In this document: piece after piece, positions 12,317 through 21,302 of the stretch
Position numbering within the stretch: the first letter of the stretch is position 1
How the letters are laid out: each line of letters starts with the position of its first letter
Source of the DNA: an uncultured Bryobacteraceae bacterium
GTDB taxonomy: Bacteria > Acidobacteriota > Terriglobia > Bryobacterales > Bryobacteraceae
Reading direction: 5' to 3'
Length of the DNA stretch: 64,000 nucleotides
NCBI GenBank assembly: GCA_937924525.1
Contig: CALDSU010000001.1
Span: 124,001-188,000, forward strand
Notes under the pieces: model-generated
What the model was told of the DNA's origin: nothing
What the model saw: only the letters and a program-made list of their open reading frames with translations
The model's database searches: none
Translations under genes and position numbers: made by a program

Positions 12317-14467
12317 TCACCGCAGGTGCTCCTCGAAAAAGCGCGCCATCAGTTCGTGCATCTGCTTCTGAGCAGGCCCCGCCACATGGTGCGTCTTTTG
12401 CGGGTAAATCATCATGGTGAACAGCTTGCCTGCCCGCTGGAGGGCGTCCGCCATCTGGAGCGCGTGCTGAAAATGCACGTTATCGTCGCCCAGGTTATGC
12501 AGGATCAGCAGCCGGGCCTTGAGGTTTGCCGCCTTCCCTAGGGGAGAGCTTGCCTCGTAACCGGCCTGGTTCTCTTCGGGCAAACCCATGTAGCGTTCGG
12601 TGTAAATGGTGTCGTAGTTCCGCCAGTCGGTAACCGGCGCGCCGGCGATGCCCGCGCGAAACGCATCCGGGGCATGAACCAGGCTGTAAAGCGTCAGATA
12701 GCCTCCGTAGCTCCAGCCGTTGATGCCCACGCGGTCCAGGTCCACAAAGCCCAGCGACTTCAAATAGCGCAGTCCTTCGAGTTGGTCCTTCAATTCCTGC
12801 GCGCCCAGCTTGCGGAACACGGGGGTTTCAAAAGCGTGGCCGCGGCCGTTGGTGCCGCGGTTGTCCACCTGCCAGATCACGAAGCCGCGGTGGGCCATCG
12901 CCTGCTCCCAAGTCAGGCCTGCCCACGTGTTTCTTACCGCCTGCCCGTGCGGACCGCCGTAGACCTGCACCACGGCGGGGTATTTCTTTTTTTGGTCGAA
13001 ACGCGCCGGCTTGATCAGCCTCGCGTGGAGCAGGACGCCATCGGAGGTCTTCAGCGAAACAAACTCGGTAGGCAGGATCTCGAACGCGTCTGCCGCGGCG
13101 CGGCTGCCTTCATCATAGACGGCGATTTCGCGCCCGGCGGCCTCGTGCAGAGTGCGGCGGGCAGGGGTGGTGACGCTGGAGTAAGTGTCCAGGTAGTGCA
13201 GGCGGTCCGGCGCGAGGGAGATGGCGTGGGTGCCGGGAGTGCGCGTCAAGCGTTCGGGGGCGCCGCCCTCGGCCCGCACGCGGTAGAGGTGACGCTCCAG
13301 CGGGCTTGCCTCGGTGGAGACGTAGTAGATCCAGCCCCGTTCCTCGTCCACGCCGGCCAGTTCGGTCACTTCCCAGGATCCGCGGGTCAGCTGCTTCGTC
13401 TTCCAACCCGAACCCTTGCGCTCATACAGGTAGAGGTGGCGGAAACCGTCGCGCTCGCTGCCCCAGAGGAAGCGGGCGCCGTGGCGGAAGAAGTGGCGAT
13501 CGTCCCCGACGTTGATCCAGTAGGGGTCCTCCTCGGTCAGCAGCAGGGAGGTCTGCCCGGTAGCGGCGTCCGCCTCCAGCAAATCGAGGCGGTTCTGCAA
13601 GCGGTTCAGCCGCTGAAGGGCGAGCCGGCGGGAGTCTGGCATCCAGTCGGCGCGCGCCAGCAGGCGGTCGCGGGGGTCGCCGGTGTCCATCCAGCGGGTA
13701 GGCCCCCCGTGGCGCGCCGTTACGCCCACGCGCACGTCGGCGTTCGGCTGGCCGGCTTTGGGGTAGCGCTGCGGCTCGAATCGCGCGCGTGGCTCCAGCC
13801 AGTCCACTTGCGGAAACAGGGGCGTGGGACTAAGGTCGAACTGAAGATACGCGATCAACCGCGAGTCCGGCGACCACCAGAAAGCGGTTCCCAGATTCAG
13901 CTCCTCCGGGTACACCCAGTCGGGCTGGCCGTTGCGGAGTGTCGCGGACCCGTCCGCCGTGAGCCGCGTCAACTTCCGGGAGGCGATCTCCAGCACGTAG
14001 AGATCGGGACCGCGGCGGAAGGCGACGGCCTCGCCGTCCGGCGACAGCTTGGGGTCGCGCTCCTGTTCGGAGCTGGCGGTGAGGGCCTCGGCGGCGCCGT
14101 CCGCCAGCCGGACCCAGAACAGATCGCCGCCAGCCGCCACCAGCATCCGGTCGCCTTGCGGGGACCACTGGAGGCGGGCTTCCCGCACGCGGCGGTTCTG
14201 CCAATCGAACTCCGTGGGTTTGACGAAGGGAACGGCCTTCGCCTCCAGGCCCGGGAGGGAGATCACGCTGCGCCGGGAGCCGCGCGCGATCTCGTACACC
14301 CAGAGTTCGCCGTTCCGCTCATACGCCAGCCGTTTTCCGTCCGGCGACCAGAAGGCGGCCTCGAGCGCCGGCCGCGCGGCGCCGATGTCGGAGAGGGTCA
14401 CTGGCTTTTTCTGAGCCGCCGCCGCGGCCGCCAGCAGCAGCATCAGGCTCCAGCGCTTCTTGCCCAT
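12317..14467 (-). CDS. Dipeptidyl peptidase IV-type serine peptidase (S9B)
   Basis: A 716-residue exported prolyl dipeptidase. The start MGKKRWSLMLLLAAAAAAQKK is a signal peptide; the frame extends upstream to 14581, but that part is not protein-like. Residues about 30-450 form a DPP-IV beta-propeller. The C-terminal alpha/beta-hydrolase has the nucleophile elbow GWSYGGY, the acid in NLGDDNVHF and the His in YPQKTHHV. The enzyme removes N-terminal Xaa-Pro dipeptides and probably feeds on peptides in the periplasm. The gene is divergent from the metallo-hydrolase at 14517, with about 50 bases between the starts that must hold both promoters. Confidence 0.92.
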   Translation of the reverse strand: MGKKRWSLMLLLAAAAAAQKKPVTLSDIGAARPALEAAFWSPDGKRLAYERNGELWVYEIARGSRRSVISLPGLEAKAVPFVKPTEFDWQNRRVREARLQWSPQGDRMLVAAGGDLFWVRLADGAAEALTASSEQERDPKLSPDGEAVAFRRGPDLYVLEIASRKLTRLTADGSATLRNGQPDWVYPEELNLGTAFWWSPDSRLIAYLQFDLSPTPLFPQVDWLEPRARFEPQRYPKAGQPNADVRVGVTARHGGPTRWMDTGDPRDRLLARADWMPDSRRLALQRLNRLQNRLDLLEADAATGQTSLLLTEEDPYWINVGDDRHFFRHGARFLWGSERDGFRHLYLYERKGSGWKTKQLTRGSWEVTELAGVDEERGWIYYVSTEASPLERHLYRVRAEGGAPERLTRTPGTHAISLAPDRLHYLDTYSSVTTPARRTLHEAAGREIAVYDEGSRAAADAFEILPTEFVSLKTSDGVLLHARLIKPARFDQKKKYPAVVQVYGGPHGQAVRNTWAGLTWEQAMAHRGFVIWQVDNRGTNGRGHAFETPVFRKLGAQELKDQLEGLRYLKSLGFVDLDRVGINGWSYGGYLTLYSLVHAPDAFRAGIAGAPVTDWRNYDTIYTERYMGLPEENQAGYEASSPLGKAANLKARLLILHNLGDDNVHFQHALQMADALQRAGKLFTMMIYPQKTHHVAGPAQKQMHELMARFFEEHLR

Positions 14468-14516
14468 ATAAGACCCAATATCCAACAGCGGCGCAGGTGT
14501 GTCATGCTGGCCTTCT

Positions 14517-15911
14517 ATGCGCGTGACCTTTTGGGGCGCTTGCCGGACGGTGACCGGGTCGATGCATCTGCTGGACGCCAACGGGTTCCGGTGCCTGCTC
14601 GATTGCGGCTTGCATCAGGGCCGCCGCAAGGAAGCCGACGCGCTGAATCGCGACCTGCCCTTTCCGGCCGGGTCCGTGGACGCCGTCATCCTCTCCCACG
14701 CCCACACCGACCATTCGGGCAACCTCCCCACGCTCGTCAAGCACGGCTTCCGCGGCCCGATTTACACTACTGCCGCCACCATCGACCTGTGCGACGCCAT
14801 GCTGCGCGACACCGCCTATATCCAGGAGAAAGACGCGGAGTTTGTGAACAAGCGCCTCTCCCGGCGGCGCGCCATCGAGAAGGAGCCGGTGGAACCGCTG
14901 TTCACGATCGAAGATGTGGAGGCGACACTGCCTCTGTTCCGGCCGGCGCCCTATCACCACGTTACGGAGGCCGGCGCCGGCCTGCGGTTTGAGGCGTATG
15001 ACGCCGGGCACATGCTGGGCTCGTCGGCCCTGGTGTTACAGCGGGACGGGACACGCGTGATTTACTCGGGCGACGTGGGGCGGAAGAACCTTCCCATCCT
15101 GCGCGATCCGGAGCCCCTGCCGCCGGCGCACTATTTGATCCTGGAAAGCACGTATGGCAACCGTTTGCACAAGCAGGAGGAGCAGGTGCGCGACAAGCTT
15201 GCCCGGATCATCAACGAGACCTGCGCGCGCGGCGGCAAGATCATCGTCCCGGCCTTCGCCGTAGGCCGCACCCAGCAACTGGTCCTGGAACTGCACGAAC
15301 TGACCAAGGCAGAGCGCATCCCCCGGGTGCCGATCTACGTCGACAGCCCTTTGGCCATCAACGCGACCGAAGTCTACCGCGCGCACAGCGACCTGTTCGA
15401 TGCCGAGACGCGCGATTTTCTCCTCGACGGGGCGGATCCGTTCGGTTTTCGCCGCCTCACCTACGTGCGCGAGGCTGCCGAGTCCATGAAGCTCAACGAC
15501 CTTCGGACGCCGTTCATCGTGATTTCGGCCTCCGGGATGTGCGAGGCCGGACGCATTCTGCATCACTTGCGGAACAGCATTGAGGACCCCCGCAACACGG
15601 TCCTGATCACGGGCTTTCAGGCGGAGAGCACCCTGGGGCGGAAACTGGTGGAAAAGGAGACCGAGGTCCGGATCTTCGGCGAGCCGATGCGGGTCCGCGC
15701 GCAAGTGGCCACCCTGAATGAACTCAGCGGCCACGCCGACCAGGCCGAGTTGCTCGCGTGGATGGAGCCCATCACGCCGCAACTGAAGAAAGTGTTTCTG
15801 GTGCACGGGGAAACGTCGCAGGCCGAGGCGCTGGCCAGGAAGATCGAAGAGCGCTACGGTCTTCCGGCGGTGGTGCCGTACCGGGGTCAATGCTTCGAGT
15901 TGAAAGCGTGA
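14517..15911 (+). CDS. Beta-CASP metallo-beta-lactamase-fold RNA nuclease-like protein
   Basis: A 464-residue cytoplasmic MBL-fold protein with a beta-CASP insert, as in CPSF73 and bacterial YSH1-type ribonucleases. The start MRVTFWGACRTVTGSMHLL is typical of the family. The metal motif is LSHAHTDHSGNLP, with further ligands in YDAGHMLGS and YSGDVG. The beta-CASP and C-terminal RNA-specificity regions contain STYGNRLHK, PAFAVGRTQQLVLEL, ISASGMCEAGRILHHL and LNELSGHADQAELL. RNA substrates are known for relatives and inferred here. The 3' end overlaps the convergent MFS gene by 25 bases. Confidence 0.88.
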   Translation: MRVTFWGACRTVTGSMHLLDANGFRCLLDCGLHQGRRKEADALNRDLPFPAGSVDAVILSHAHTDHSGNLPTLVKHGFRGPIYTTAATIDLCDAMLRDTAYIQEKDAEFVNKRLSRRRAIEKEPVEPLFTIEDVEATLPLFRPAPYHHVTEAGAGLRFEAYDAGHMLGSSALVLQRDGTRVIYSGDVGRKNLPILRDPEPLPPAHYLILESTYGNRLHKQEEQVRDKLARIINETCARGGKIIVPAFAVGRTQQLVLELHELTKAERIPRVPIYVDSPLAINATEVYRAHSDLFDAETRDFLLDGADPFGFRRLTYVREAAESMKLNDLRTPFIVISASGMCEAGRILHHLRNSIEDPRNTVLITGFQAESTLGRKLVEKETEVRIFGEPMRVRAQVATLNELSGHADQAELLAWMEPITPQLKKVFLVHGETSQAEALARKIEERYGLPAVVPYRGQCFELKA

Positions 15912-17137
15912 CGGCGGGCGGCGCGCGCGACGGCCAGCAGCACCGCAAACCAGGCGGCGTTGGCCAGAAACACGCCGTTGACGCGCCAGGCCGAGAGGAC
16001 GCCGGTGAGCAGGGCGCCCGCCCCCGTGCCTAACAGAAAACAACTGGCCAGCAGCGCGAACTGGCTGGTGCGGACCGCCTCGGGGATCCGGCGGCTGGCC
16101 GCGGTGTACAGCAGCGTTTGCATGCCGCCCGCGCCCAGCGCGTAGAAAAGGCGCCCCGCCACAAAAGCGCCAGCGCTGCCGGTCCAGAACAGCGCGAAAC
16201 AGGCGGCCAGGCCGGCGGCGGCCCGGGCAACAATCAAAGGCCACAGATCCGGACGGCGGCCCTGGTTGCCGCAGTACCAGGCCGCGAACCCGTCGCCCGC
16301 TGCGCCCACGGACATCAGCAGGCCCGCCAGCCGCGCGGACTCGCCCGGAGGCGCCAGGTGGGCCGCGAACAGCACGGTGGCGGGCTGGAAACTGCGGTCG
16401 ATCAACGCGGCCAGAAACAACAAAACGGCCATCCAGCCGACGCCCGGCGCGAGACGAAACACGAAGACGGATTCGCCGGCGGCATCCCCCGCCGGCGGCC
16501 CCGGCACGCCGCGGTCGCGGTAGAGCAGCAGAAACCCCACAAAGGCTGTCAGGCACATCGCCGCGGCCGTCAGCAACAGGCCGCGAACCCCCAGCAGACG
16601 CGCCAGCACGCCCCCCGCCGCCGGCGCCGCCGCCACCGTCAGGATCTGCGTGATCTGAATGCGCGCGATCACTCGGCCCGTCCGCTCCGGCGCGCAGCCC
16701 TGGGTCGCCAGCGCCACCACCAACGTCTGGTAGCCGCCGATCAGGCCCAACAGCAGGCGCAGGGCCAGCAACTCGCTGGGAGAACGGACAAAAGCGCTGG
16801 CGGTCCAGATCACGGTGAGCGCCAGCGTGCTGCGCAGGGCCATCAGCCAAATGCCGAAGCGGTCGCCGACGCGTCCCCACCAGGGGCCCGCCAGCGCCGC
16901 CAGCACCGGCGTGACGCCAATCAGTGCGCCCGTCCACGAGGCGACCTCCGCCGGCGACTGGATCCCCAATTCCCGGACGAAATCGGGAAAGGCGGGCAGC
17001 ACGAAAAAGAAAGCGCCCTCGATCAGCACGATCGAGGCCAGCGTAGTGATCTCGTTCCAGCGGGCGGCCGCCGCAGTCTGGGAGGAAGTTACCACCTGGG
17101 TGCCGGTTCTTTGAATGGACCGCTTTGGTATCATCAT
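15887..17137 (-). CDS. MFS transporter
   Basis: A 416-residue inner-membrane protein with about twelve hydrophobic segments in two halves. The motif A-like sequence is LAGPWWGRVGDRFGIWLMAL after the second segment. Substrate and direction are unknown; it most resembles drug/metabolite exporters of the major facilitator superfamily. The tandem ATGATG start at 17137/17134 is preceded by AGGAAGG. The frame runs upstream to 17326, but that part has no membrane character and lies inside the divergent neighbour. Only 25 bases separate its start from the GguC-type gene, so regulation is probably shared. Confidence 0.85.
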   Translation of the reverse strand: MMIPKRSIQRTGTQVVTSSQTAAAARWNEITTLASIVLIEGAFFFVLPAFPDFVRELGIQSPAEVASWTGALIGVTPVLAALAGPWWGRVGDRFGIWLMALRSTLALTVIWTASAFVRSPSELLALRLLLGLIGGYQTLVVALATQGCAPERTGRVIARIQITQILTVAAAPAAGGVLARLLGVRGLLLTAAAMCLTAFVGFLLLYRDRGVPGPPAGDAAGESVFVFRLAPGVGWMAVLLFLAALIDRSFQPATVLFAAHLAPPGESARLAGLLMSVGAAGDGFAAWYCGNQGRRPDLWPLIVARAAAGLAACFALFWTGSAGAFVAGRLFYALGAGGMQTLLYTAASRRIPEAVRTSQFALLASCFLLGTGAGALLTGVLSAWRVNGVFLANAAWFAVLLAVARAARRHAFNSKH

Positions 17138-17162
17138 ACCTTCCTGATCGCGGCGGATTCCC

Positions 17163-18158
17163 ATGACCCGACTCGTGCAACTCGAACATCCCGAACTGGG
17201 CCGGCGCGTGGCGCAGGTCGAAGAGCCCACTCTGCGGCTGCTGTCCGCCGCTACGGTGTACGCGCTGGCCCGGAGCGCGCTCGCGCGCGGCGAGAGCCTG
17301 CTGGCCGCCGTCGACCGTTCCCGCACCGGCGAACTGGTGGACTATGACCTCGTCTATGCCGGTCGCGCGGCCTGGAGGCTGCTGCCGCCCATCGATCATC
17401 CGGAGGAGCCTGCCCGGTGCCTGATCACCGGCACGGGGCTGACCCACTTGGCCAGCGCGGCCAACCGCCAGGCGATGCACGCCGCCGGAGCCCAGTTGAC
17501 CGACAGCATGAAGATGTACCAGTGGGGTCTGGAGGGCGGCCGCCCCGCGCCCGGCGCCGTTGGTGTCGCCCCGGAGTGGTTCTACAAGGGCTGCGGCCAG
17601 ATCCTGCGCGCCCACGGCGAATCCCTGGCGGTCCCTGCCTTCGCGGGGGACGGCGGGGAAGAGGGCGAGGTGGCCGGCGTTTACGTCATCGACGACGCCG
17701 GTCGCCCGCGGCGAGCCGGCATGGCGCAGGGGAACGAGTTCTCCGATCATGTGACCGAAAAGCAGAACTATCTGTACCTGGCGCCCTCCAAGCTTCGCCA
17801 CTGCTCGCTCGGTCCGGAAGTGGTGGTGGATCCTGACTTCGGCTCCGTCCCGGGCGTCGCCCGGATCTGGCGTGGCGGCACGGTGCTCTGGAGTAAAGAG
17901 ATCGCCACCGGCGAGGCCCGGATGTCCCACACCCTGGCCAATCTGGAGCATCACCACTTCAAGTTTCCCCAACACCGCCGGCCGGGCGACGTGCACATCC
18001 ACTTCTTTGGGGCGGACGCTTTCAGTTTCGGCGACCAGGTCCGCCTGGAAGCTGGCGACGTGATGGAGGTGGCGTTTGAGGGCTTCGGCCGCCCGCTGCG
18101 GAACCCGCTGGCAGTGGAAGCCGGAGAGGCGGCCCTGGTGAGGGTGGAACCGGTTTAG
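17163..18158 (+). CDS. GguC/AraD1-family protein (FAH superfamily)
   Basis: A 331-residue protein matching the GguC/AraD1 family, a fumarylacetoacetate-hydrolase-fold group found in pentose and sugar-acid catabolic operons. Supporting segments are ITGTGLTHLASAANRQAMH, EWFYKGCGQILRAHGE, GMAQGNEFSDHVTEKQNYLY and HRRPGDVHIHFFGADAFSF. The Glu/Asp and His residues there are placed as metal ligands in this fold. Relatives act on 2-keto-3-deoxy sugar acids such as those from L-arabinose; the substrate here is not shown. It is divergent from the MFS gene, so an uptake or efflux partner is plausible. Confidence 0.78.
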   Translation: MTRLVQLEHPELGRRVAQVEEPTLRLLSAATVYALARSALARGESLLAAVDRSRTGELVDYDLVYAGRAAWRLLPPIDHPEEPARCLITGTGLTHLASAANRQAMHAAGAQLTDSMKMYQWGLEGGRPAPGAVGVAPEWFYKGCGQILRAHGESLAVPAFAGDGGEEGEVAGVYVIDDAGRPRRAGMAQGNEFSDHVTEKQNYLYLAPSKLRHCSLGPEVVVDPDFGSVPGVARIWRGGTVLWSKEIATGEARMSHTLANLEHHHFKFPQHRRPGDVHIHFFGADAFSFGDQVRLEAGDVMEVAFEGFGRPLRNPLAVEAGEAALVRVEPV

Positions 18159-18178
18159 GCGGGAGGGGCTGGATGAAA

Positions 18179-18196
18179 GACGCCGGGACAGGCGTC
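18179..18196 (+). terminator. Hairpin downstream of the GguC-type gene
   Basis: A GACGCC/GGCGTC stem with a six-base loop, extendable by one A-T pair, lies about 20 bases after the stop codon. No T-run follows, so intrinsic termination is not assured. It may instead be an intergenic repeat. Confidence 0.3.
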
Positions 18197-18322
18197 TCCG
18201 CCCGCTCGGGCTGATCGTGGACAAACTGCTCTGCCCCGAGGCGCGCCTGGCGAGAATGAAAGACTTCGACAGGCTCCCGAAGCGGGATTCCGGCCGCAAA
18301 AAGATGTAGCCTAAAAATCACG

Positions 18323-20494
18323 ATGTCTTCCGCTCCCCGCCCCGCCGGCCGGCGCAGGGGCAGAGCCTTACCGGCCCCCTCGCTGGTGGAGCCGCACGCC
18401 GCTCCGCCCTCGTCGCAATTGGACGATCCGCGCCTGTACCTGAACCGCGAACTCAGCCTGCTCGCCTTTCAACGGCGCGTGTTGGAGGAAGCGCAGGACG
18501 TCGGCAATCCGTTGCTAGAGCGGGTGAAATTCCTCGCCATTCTGGGGTCCAATCTCGACGAGTTCTTCATGGTTCGCGTGTCGGCCCTGAAGCACCAGGT
18601 GGAAGCGGGCATTCTCGAAGTCGGCCCCGACGCGATGCCGCCCGCCAGCCAGCTGCAGGCGATTCGCGCCGTGGTCAGCGAACTGTTCCGCGACGCGCGC
18701 CGCTGCTGGCAGAACGAACTCATGCCGGCGCTGGCGGAGCAGGGAATCCAGATTCTGGACTACGCTGCGCTCAGCGACGCGCAGCGCGCCGAGGCGGACG
18801 CTTACTTCCACGAAACGATCTATCCCGTCCTGACGCCGCTCGCGGTCGACCCGGGCCGCCCCTTTCCCCACATTTCCAACCTCAGCCTGAATTTAGCGAT
18901 CCAGGTGCGCGGCCGCGACGGCGCGGTCCGTTTCGCGCGCGTCAAGGTGCCGGATACGCTGCCCCAACTGATTCCGGTGGAAACCGGGGCGCGCCGCCAG
19001 GGACGGCTGCGAGGCCCCCGCTATGGCCTCGTCTGGATTGAACAGGTCATCACCGCCCACCTCCCCACTCTATTCCCGGGCATGGAGATTCTGGCGGCGC
19101 ATCCGTTTCATGTCACCCGCGACGCCGACATCGAAATCCAGGAACTCGAGGCGGCGGATTTGCTGGAAACCATCGAAGAGGGGGTGCGCCAGCGGCGTTT
19201 CGGGATGGTGGTGCGGCTGAAGATCAGCGAGGAAATGCCGGAGGACATCCTCGACTTTCTCGTCGAGAACCTGGAAATCGACACGGAGGATATCTATCGC
19301 GTCGCCGGCCCGCTCTGGCTCAGCCGCCTGTGGAGAATTGCTTCCCTCGACCGGCCCGACCTTAAGGAGCATCCCTTTGTTCCCGCCCTGCCCGCCGCCC
19401 TGGAAGCCAAGGACGAGGAAGATATTTTCGCGCTGATCCGCCGACGAAACATCCTGCTGCACCATCCGTTCGACTCGTTTCAGCCCGTCGTCGACTTTCT
19501 TAAGAAGGCCGCGGCCGACCCCGACGTGCTGGCCATCAAGATGACGCTCTACCGCATCGGACGCAACTCGCCCGTCGTGGAAGCGCTGCTCGAGGCGATG
19601 GAGAACGGCAAGCAGGTCGCCGTGCTGGTGGAACTCAAAGCCCGCTTCGATGAGGAGAGCAACATCGAGTGGGCGCGGGCGCTGGAGCGCGAAGGCGTGC
19701 ACGTGGTGTACGGGCTGGTGGGCCTGAAGATCCATTCAAAGATCGCGCTGGTGGTCCGCCGCGAAGGCAAGGCCATCCGCCGGTACGTGCACCTGGCGAC
19801 CGGCAATTACAACCCGGTGACGGCGCACCTGTACACCGACCTCGGTTATTTCACCTGCGACGAGCAGATCGGCGCGGACGCGACGGACCTGTTCAACTAC
19901 CTGACGGGCTACTCGGCCAAGCGCGAATACCGAAAACTGCTGGTGGCGCCGGTAAACCTGCGGGGGCGGCTGGAGGAGTTGATCCACCGGGAAATCATCC
20001 GCCAGCGCAACGGGGAGGCGGGCCACCTGATTTTCAAGATGAACGCGCTGGCCGATAAGGGGATGATCCGGCTCCTGTATGAGGCTTCGCAGGCCGGGGT
20101 GAGAATCGACCTGCTGGTGCGCGGGATCTGCTGTCTGCGGCCGGGCCTGCCAGGGATCAGCGAGAACATTCGCGTGACCAGCGTCGTCGGCCGCTTCCTG
20201 GAGCACAGCCGCATTTACTATTTCCGGAACGGAGGCCAGGAAGAGGTCTACGTGGGCAGCGCCGACCTGATGCACCGCAACATCAGCCGCCGGGTGGAGG
20301 TGGTCTTTCCGGTGGAGGATGCCGGGCTCATCCGCCATCTGCGGGACGAGGTGCTTTCCGTGTACATGGCCGACAACGTGAAGGCGCGTCTGATGCTGCC
20401 CGACGGCGGTTATGCGCGGGTGAAACCCGCGCCGGACGAAAAATCGCTCAATAGCCAGGAATGGTTCCTGTCCCGGCTCAAACGGACGGACTGA
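18323..20494 (+). CDS. ppk1: Polyphosphate kinase 1
   Basis: A 723-residue PPK1, which reversibly makes polyphosphate from ATP at the cytoplasmic face. N-domain: LYLNRELSLLAFQRRVLEEA. Middle: LDEFFMVRVSALKHQ. Catalytic C-domains: MTLYRIGRNSPVVEALLEAM, GLKIHSKIALVVRR and HLATGNYNPVTAHLYTDLG, where the first His region carries the phospho-histidine of the family. FNYLTGYSAKREYRKLLVAP and SADLMHRNISRRVEVVFPV complete it. The Pro/Ala-rich N-terminal extension (~35 aa) before the N-domain is not conserved in the family as I know it. The stop overlaps the next start as TGATG, so the three kinase genes form one unit. Confidence 0.95.
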   Translation: MSSAPRPAGRRRGRALPAPSLVEPHAAPPSSQLDDPRLYLNRELSLLAFQRRVLEEAQDVGNPLLERVKFLAILGSNLDEFFMVRVSALKHQVEAGILEVGPDAMPPASQLQAIRAVVSELFRDARRCWQNELMPALAEQGIQILDYAALSDAQRAEADAYFHETIYPVLTPLAVDPGRPFPHISNLSLNLAIQVRGRDGAVRFARVKVPDTLPQLIPVETGARRQGRLRGPRYGLVWIEQVITAHLPTLFPGMEILAAHPFHVTRDADIEIQELEAADLLETIEEGVRQRRFGMVVRLKISEEMPEDILDFLVENLEIDTEDIYRVAGPLWLSRLWRIASLDRPDLKEHPFVPALPAALEAKDEEDIFALIRRRNILLHHPFDSFQPVVDFLKKAAADPDVLAIKMTLYRIGRNSPVVEALLEAMENGKQVAVLVELKARFDEESNIEWARALEREGVHVVYGLVGLKIHSKIALVVRREGKAIRRYVHLATGNYNPVTAHLYTDLGYFTCDEQIGADATDLFNYLTGYSAKREYRKLLVAPVNLRGRLEELIHREIIRQRNGEAGHLIFKMNALADKGMIRLLYEASQAGVRIDLLVRGICCLRPGLPGISENIRVTSVVGRFLEHSRIYYFRNGGQEEVYVGSADLMHRNISRRVEVVFPVEDAGLIRHLRDEVLSVYMADNVKARLMLPDGGYARVKPAPDEKSLNSQEWFLSRLKRTD

Positions 20495-21300
20495 TGCTGG
20501 AAAAGGTCAATCTGAAGACGAAATTCCCCCGCCGCGAATACCAGCGGATGCTGCCCGCGTGGCAGCATCGTCTTTACGACCTCGAGAAGGCATGCTGGGA
20601 TCAGGGCGTTCCTTCGATCCTGCTGTTTGAAGGCTGGGACGCCGCGGGTAAGGGCTCGACGATCGCGACGCTGACGGCGCGGCTGGATCCGCGCGGCTTC
20701 AAGCTGCACCCCATATCGCCTCCGCGCACCTTCGAGCAGCGCCGCCCGTGGCTGTGGCGCTTCTGGCTGCGCACCCCCAACCGCGGCGAGATGGCCATCT
20801 TCGATCACAGTTGGTACACCCATGTCCTGAGCGAGCGGGTAGAGGGGCAGGTTAGCGAGCGGGAGTGCCGCGAAGCGTTTCGCGACATCCTCGATTTCGA
20901 GCGCGCTTTGTCCGATGACGGCTGCGTGATCGTCAAGTTCTGGCTGCACATCAGCCGCAAAGAGCAGAAGAAGCGCTTCGAAGCGCTGGCGCGCGATCCG
21001 CTGGAAAACTGGCGGATCACCGAGGAAGACTGGAAGCGGCACAAGAAATACGACGCCTATCTGCTGGCGGCGGAAGAAATGCTGGAATGGACCGAATCGG
21101 AGTACGGCCCCTGGACCATTGTGGAGGCGACTTCGCGCTGGCATACCCGGCGCCGCGTGTTTGAAACCGCCATCCGTGCCTTGGAGAACCGCCTCGGTTC
21201 CAAGGCGCCGCCCCCGCGCGAGCCTTCCGAGGACGACGAGCGCGACCGCCAGTTGCGGGAGGAACACCAGGCCCTCGATCCGGCCGAGGCGGGGAGCTGA
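20494..21300 (+). CDS. PPK2-family protein, first (atypical) unit
   Basis: A 268-residue PPK2-fold nucleotide phosphotransferase using polyphosphate. The Walker A motif is EGWDAAGKGST. The lid/Walker B region reads MAIFDHSWYTHVLSERVEG, where the usual arginines of DRSWYxR are His and His. This resembles the less conserved N-terminal half of two-domain polyphosphate:AMP phosphotransferases. The start codon shares one base with the ppk1 stop. The C-terminal ~30 residues are charged and probably disordered. The next gene, three bases on, supplies a canonical second unit; together they are about the size of the fused enzyme. Confidence 0.85.
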   Translation: MLEKVNLKTKFPRREYQRMLPAWQHRLYDLEKACWDQGVPSILLFEGWDAAGKGSTIATLTARLDPRGFKLHPISPPRTFEQRRPWLWRFWLRTPNRGEMAIFDHSWYTHVLSERVEGQVSERECREAFRDILDFERALSDDGCVIVKFWLHISRKEQKKRFEALARDPLENWRITEEDWKRHKKYDAYLLAAEEMLEWTESEYGPWTIVEATSRWHTRRRVFETAIRALENRLGSKAPPPREPSEDDERDRQLREEHQALDPAEAGS

Positions 21301-21302
21301 CC

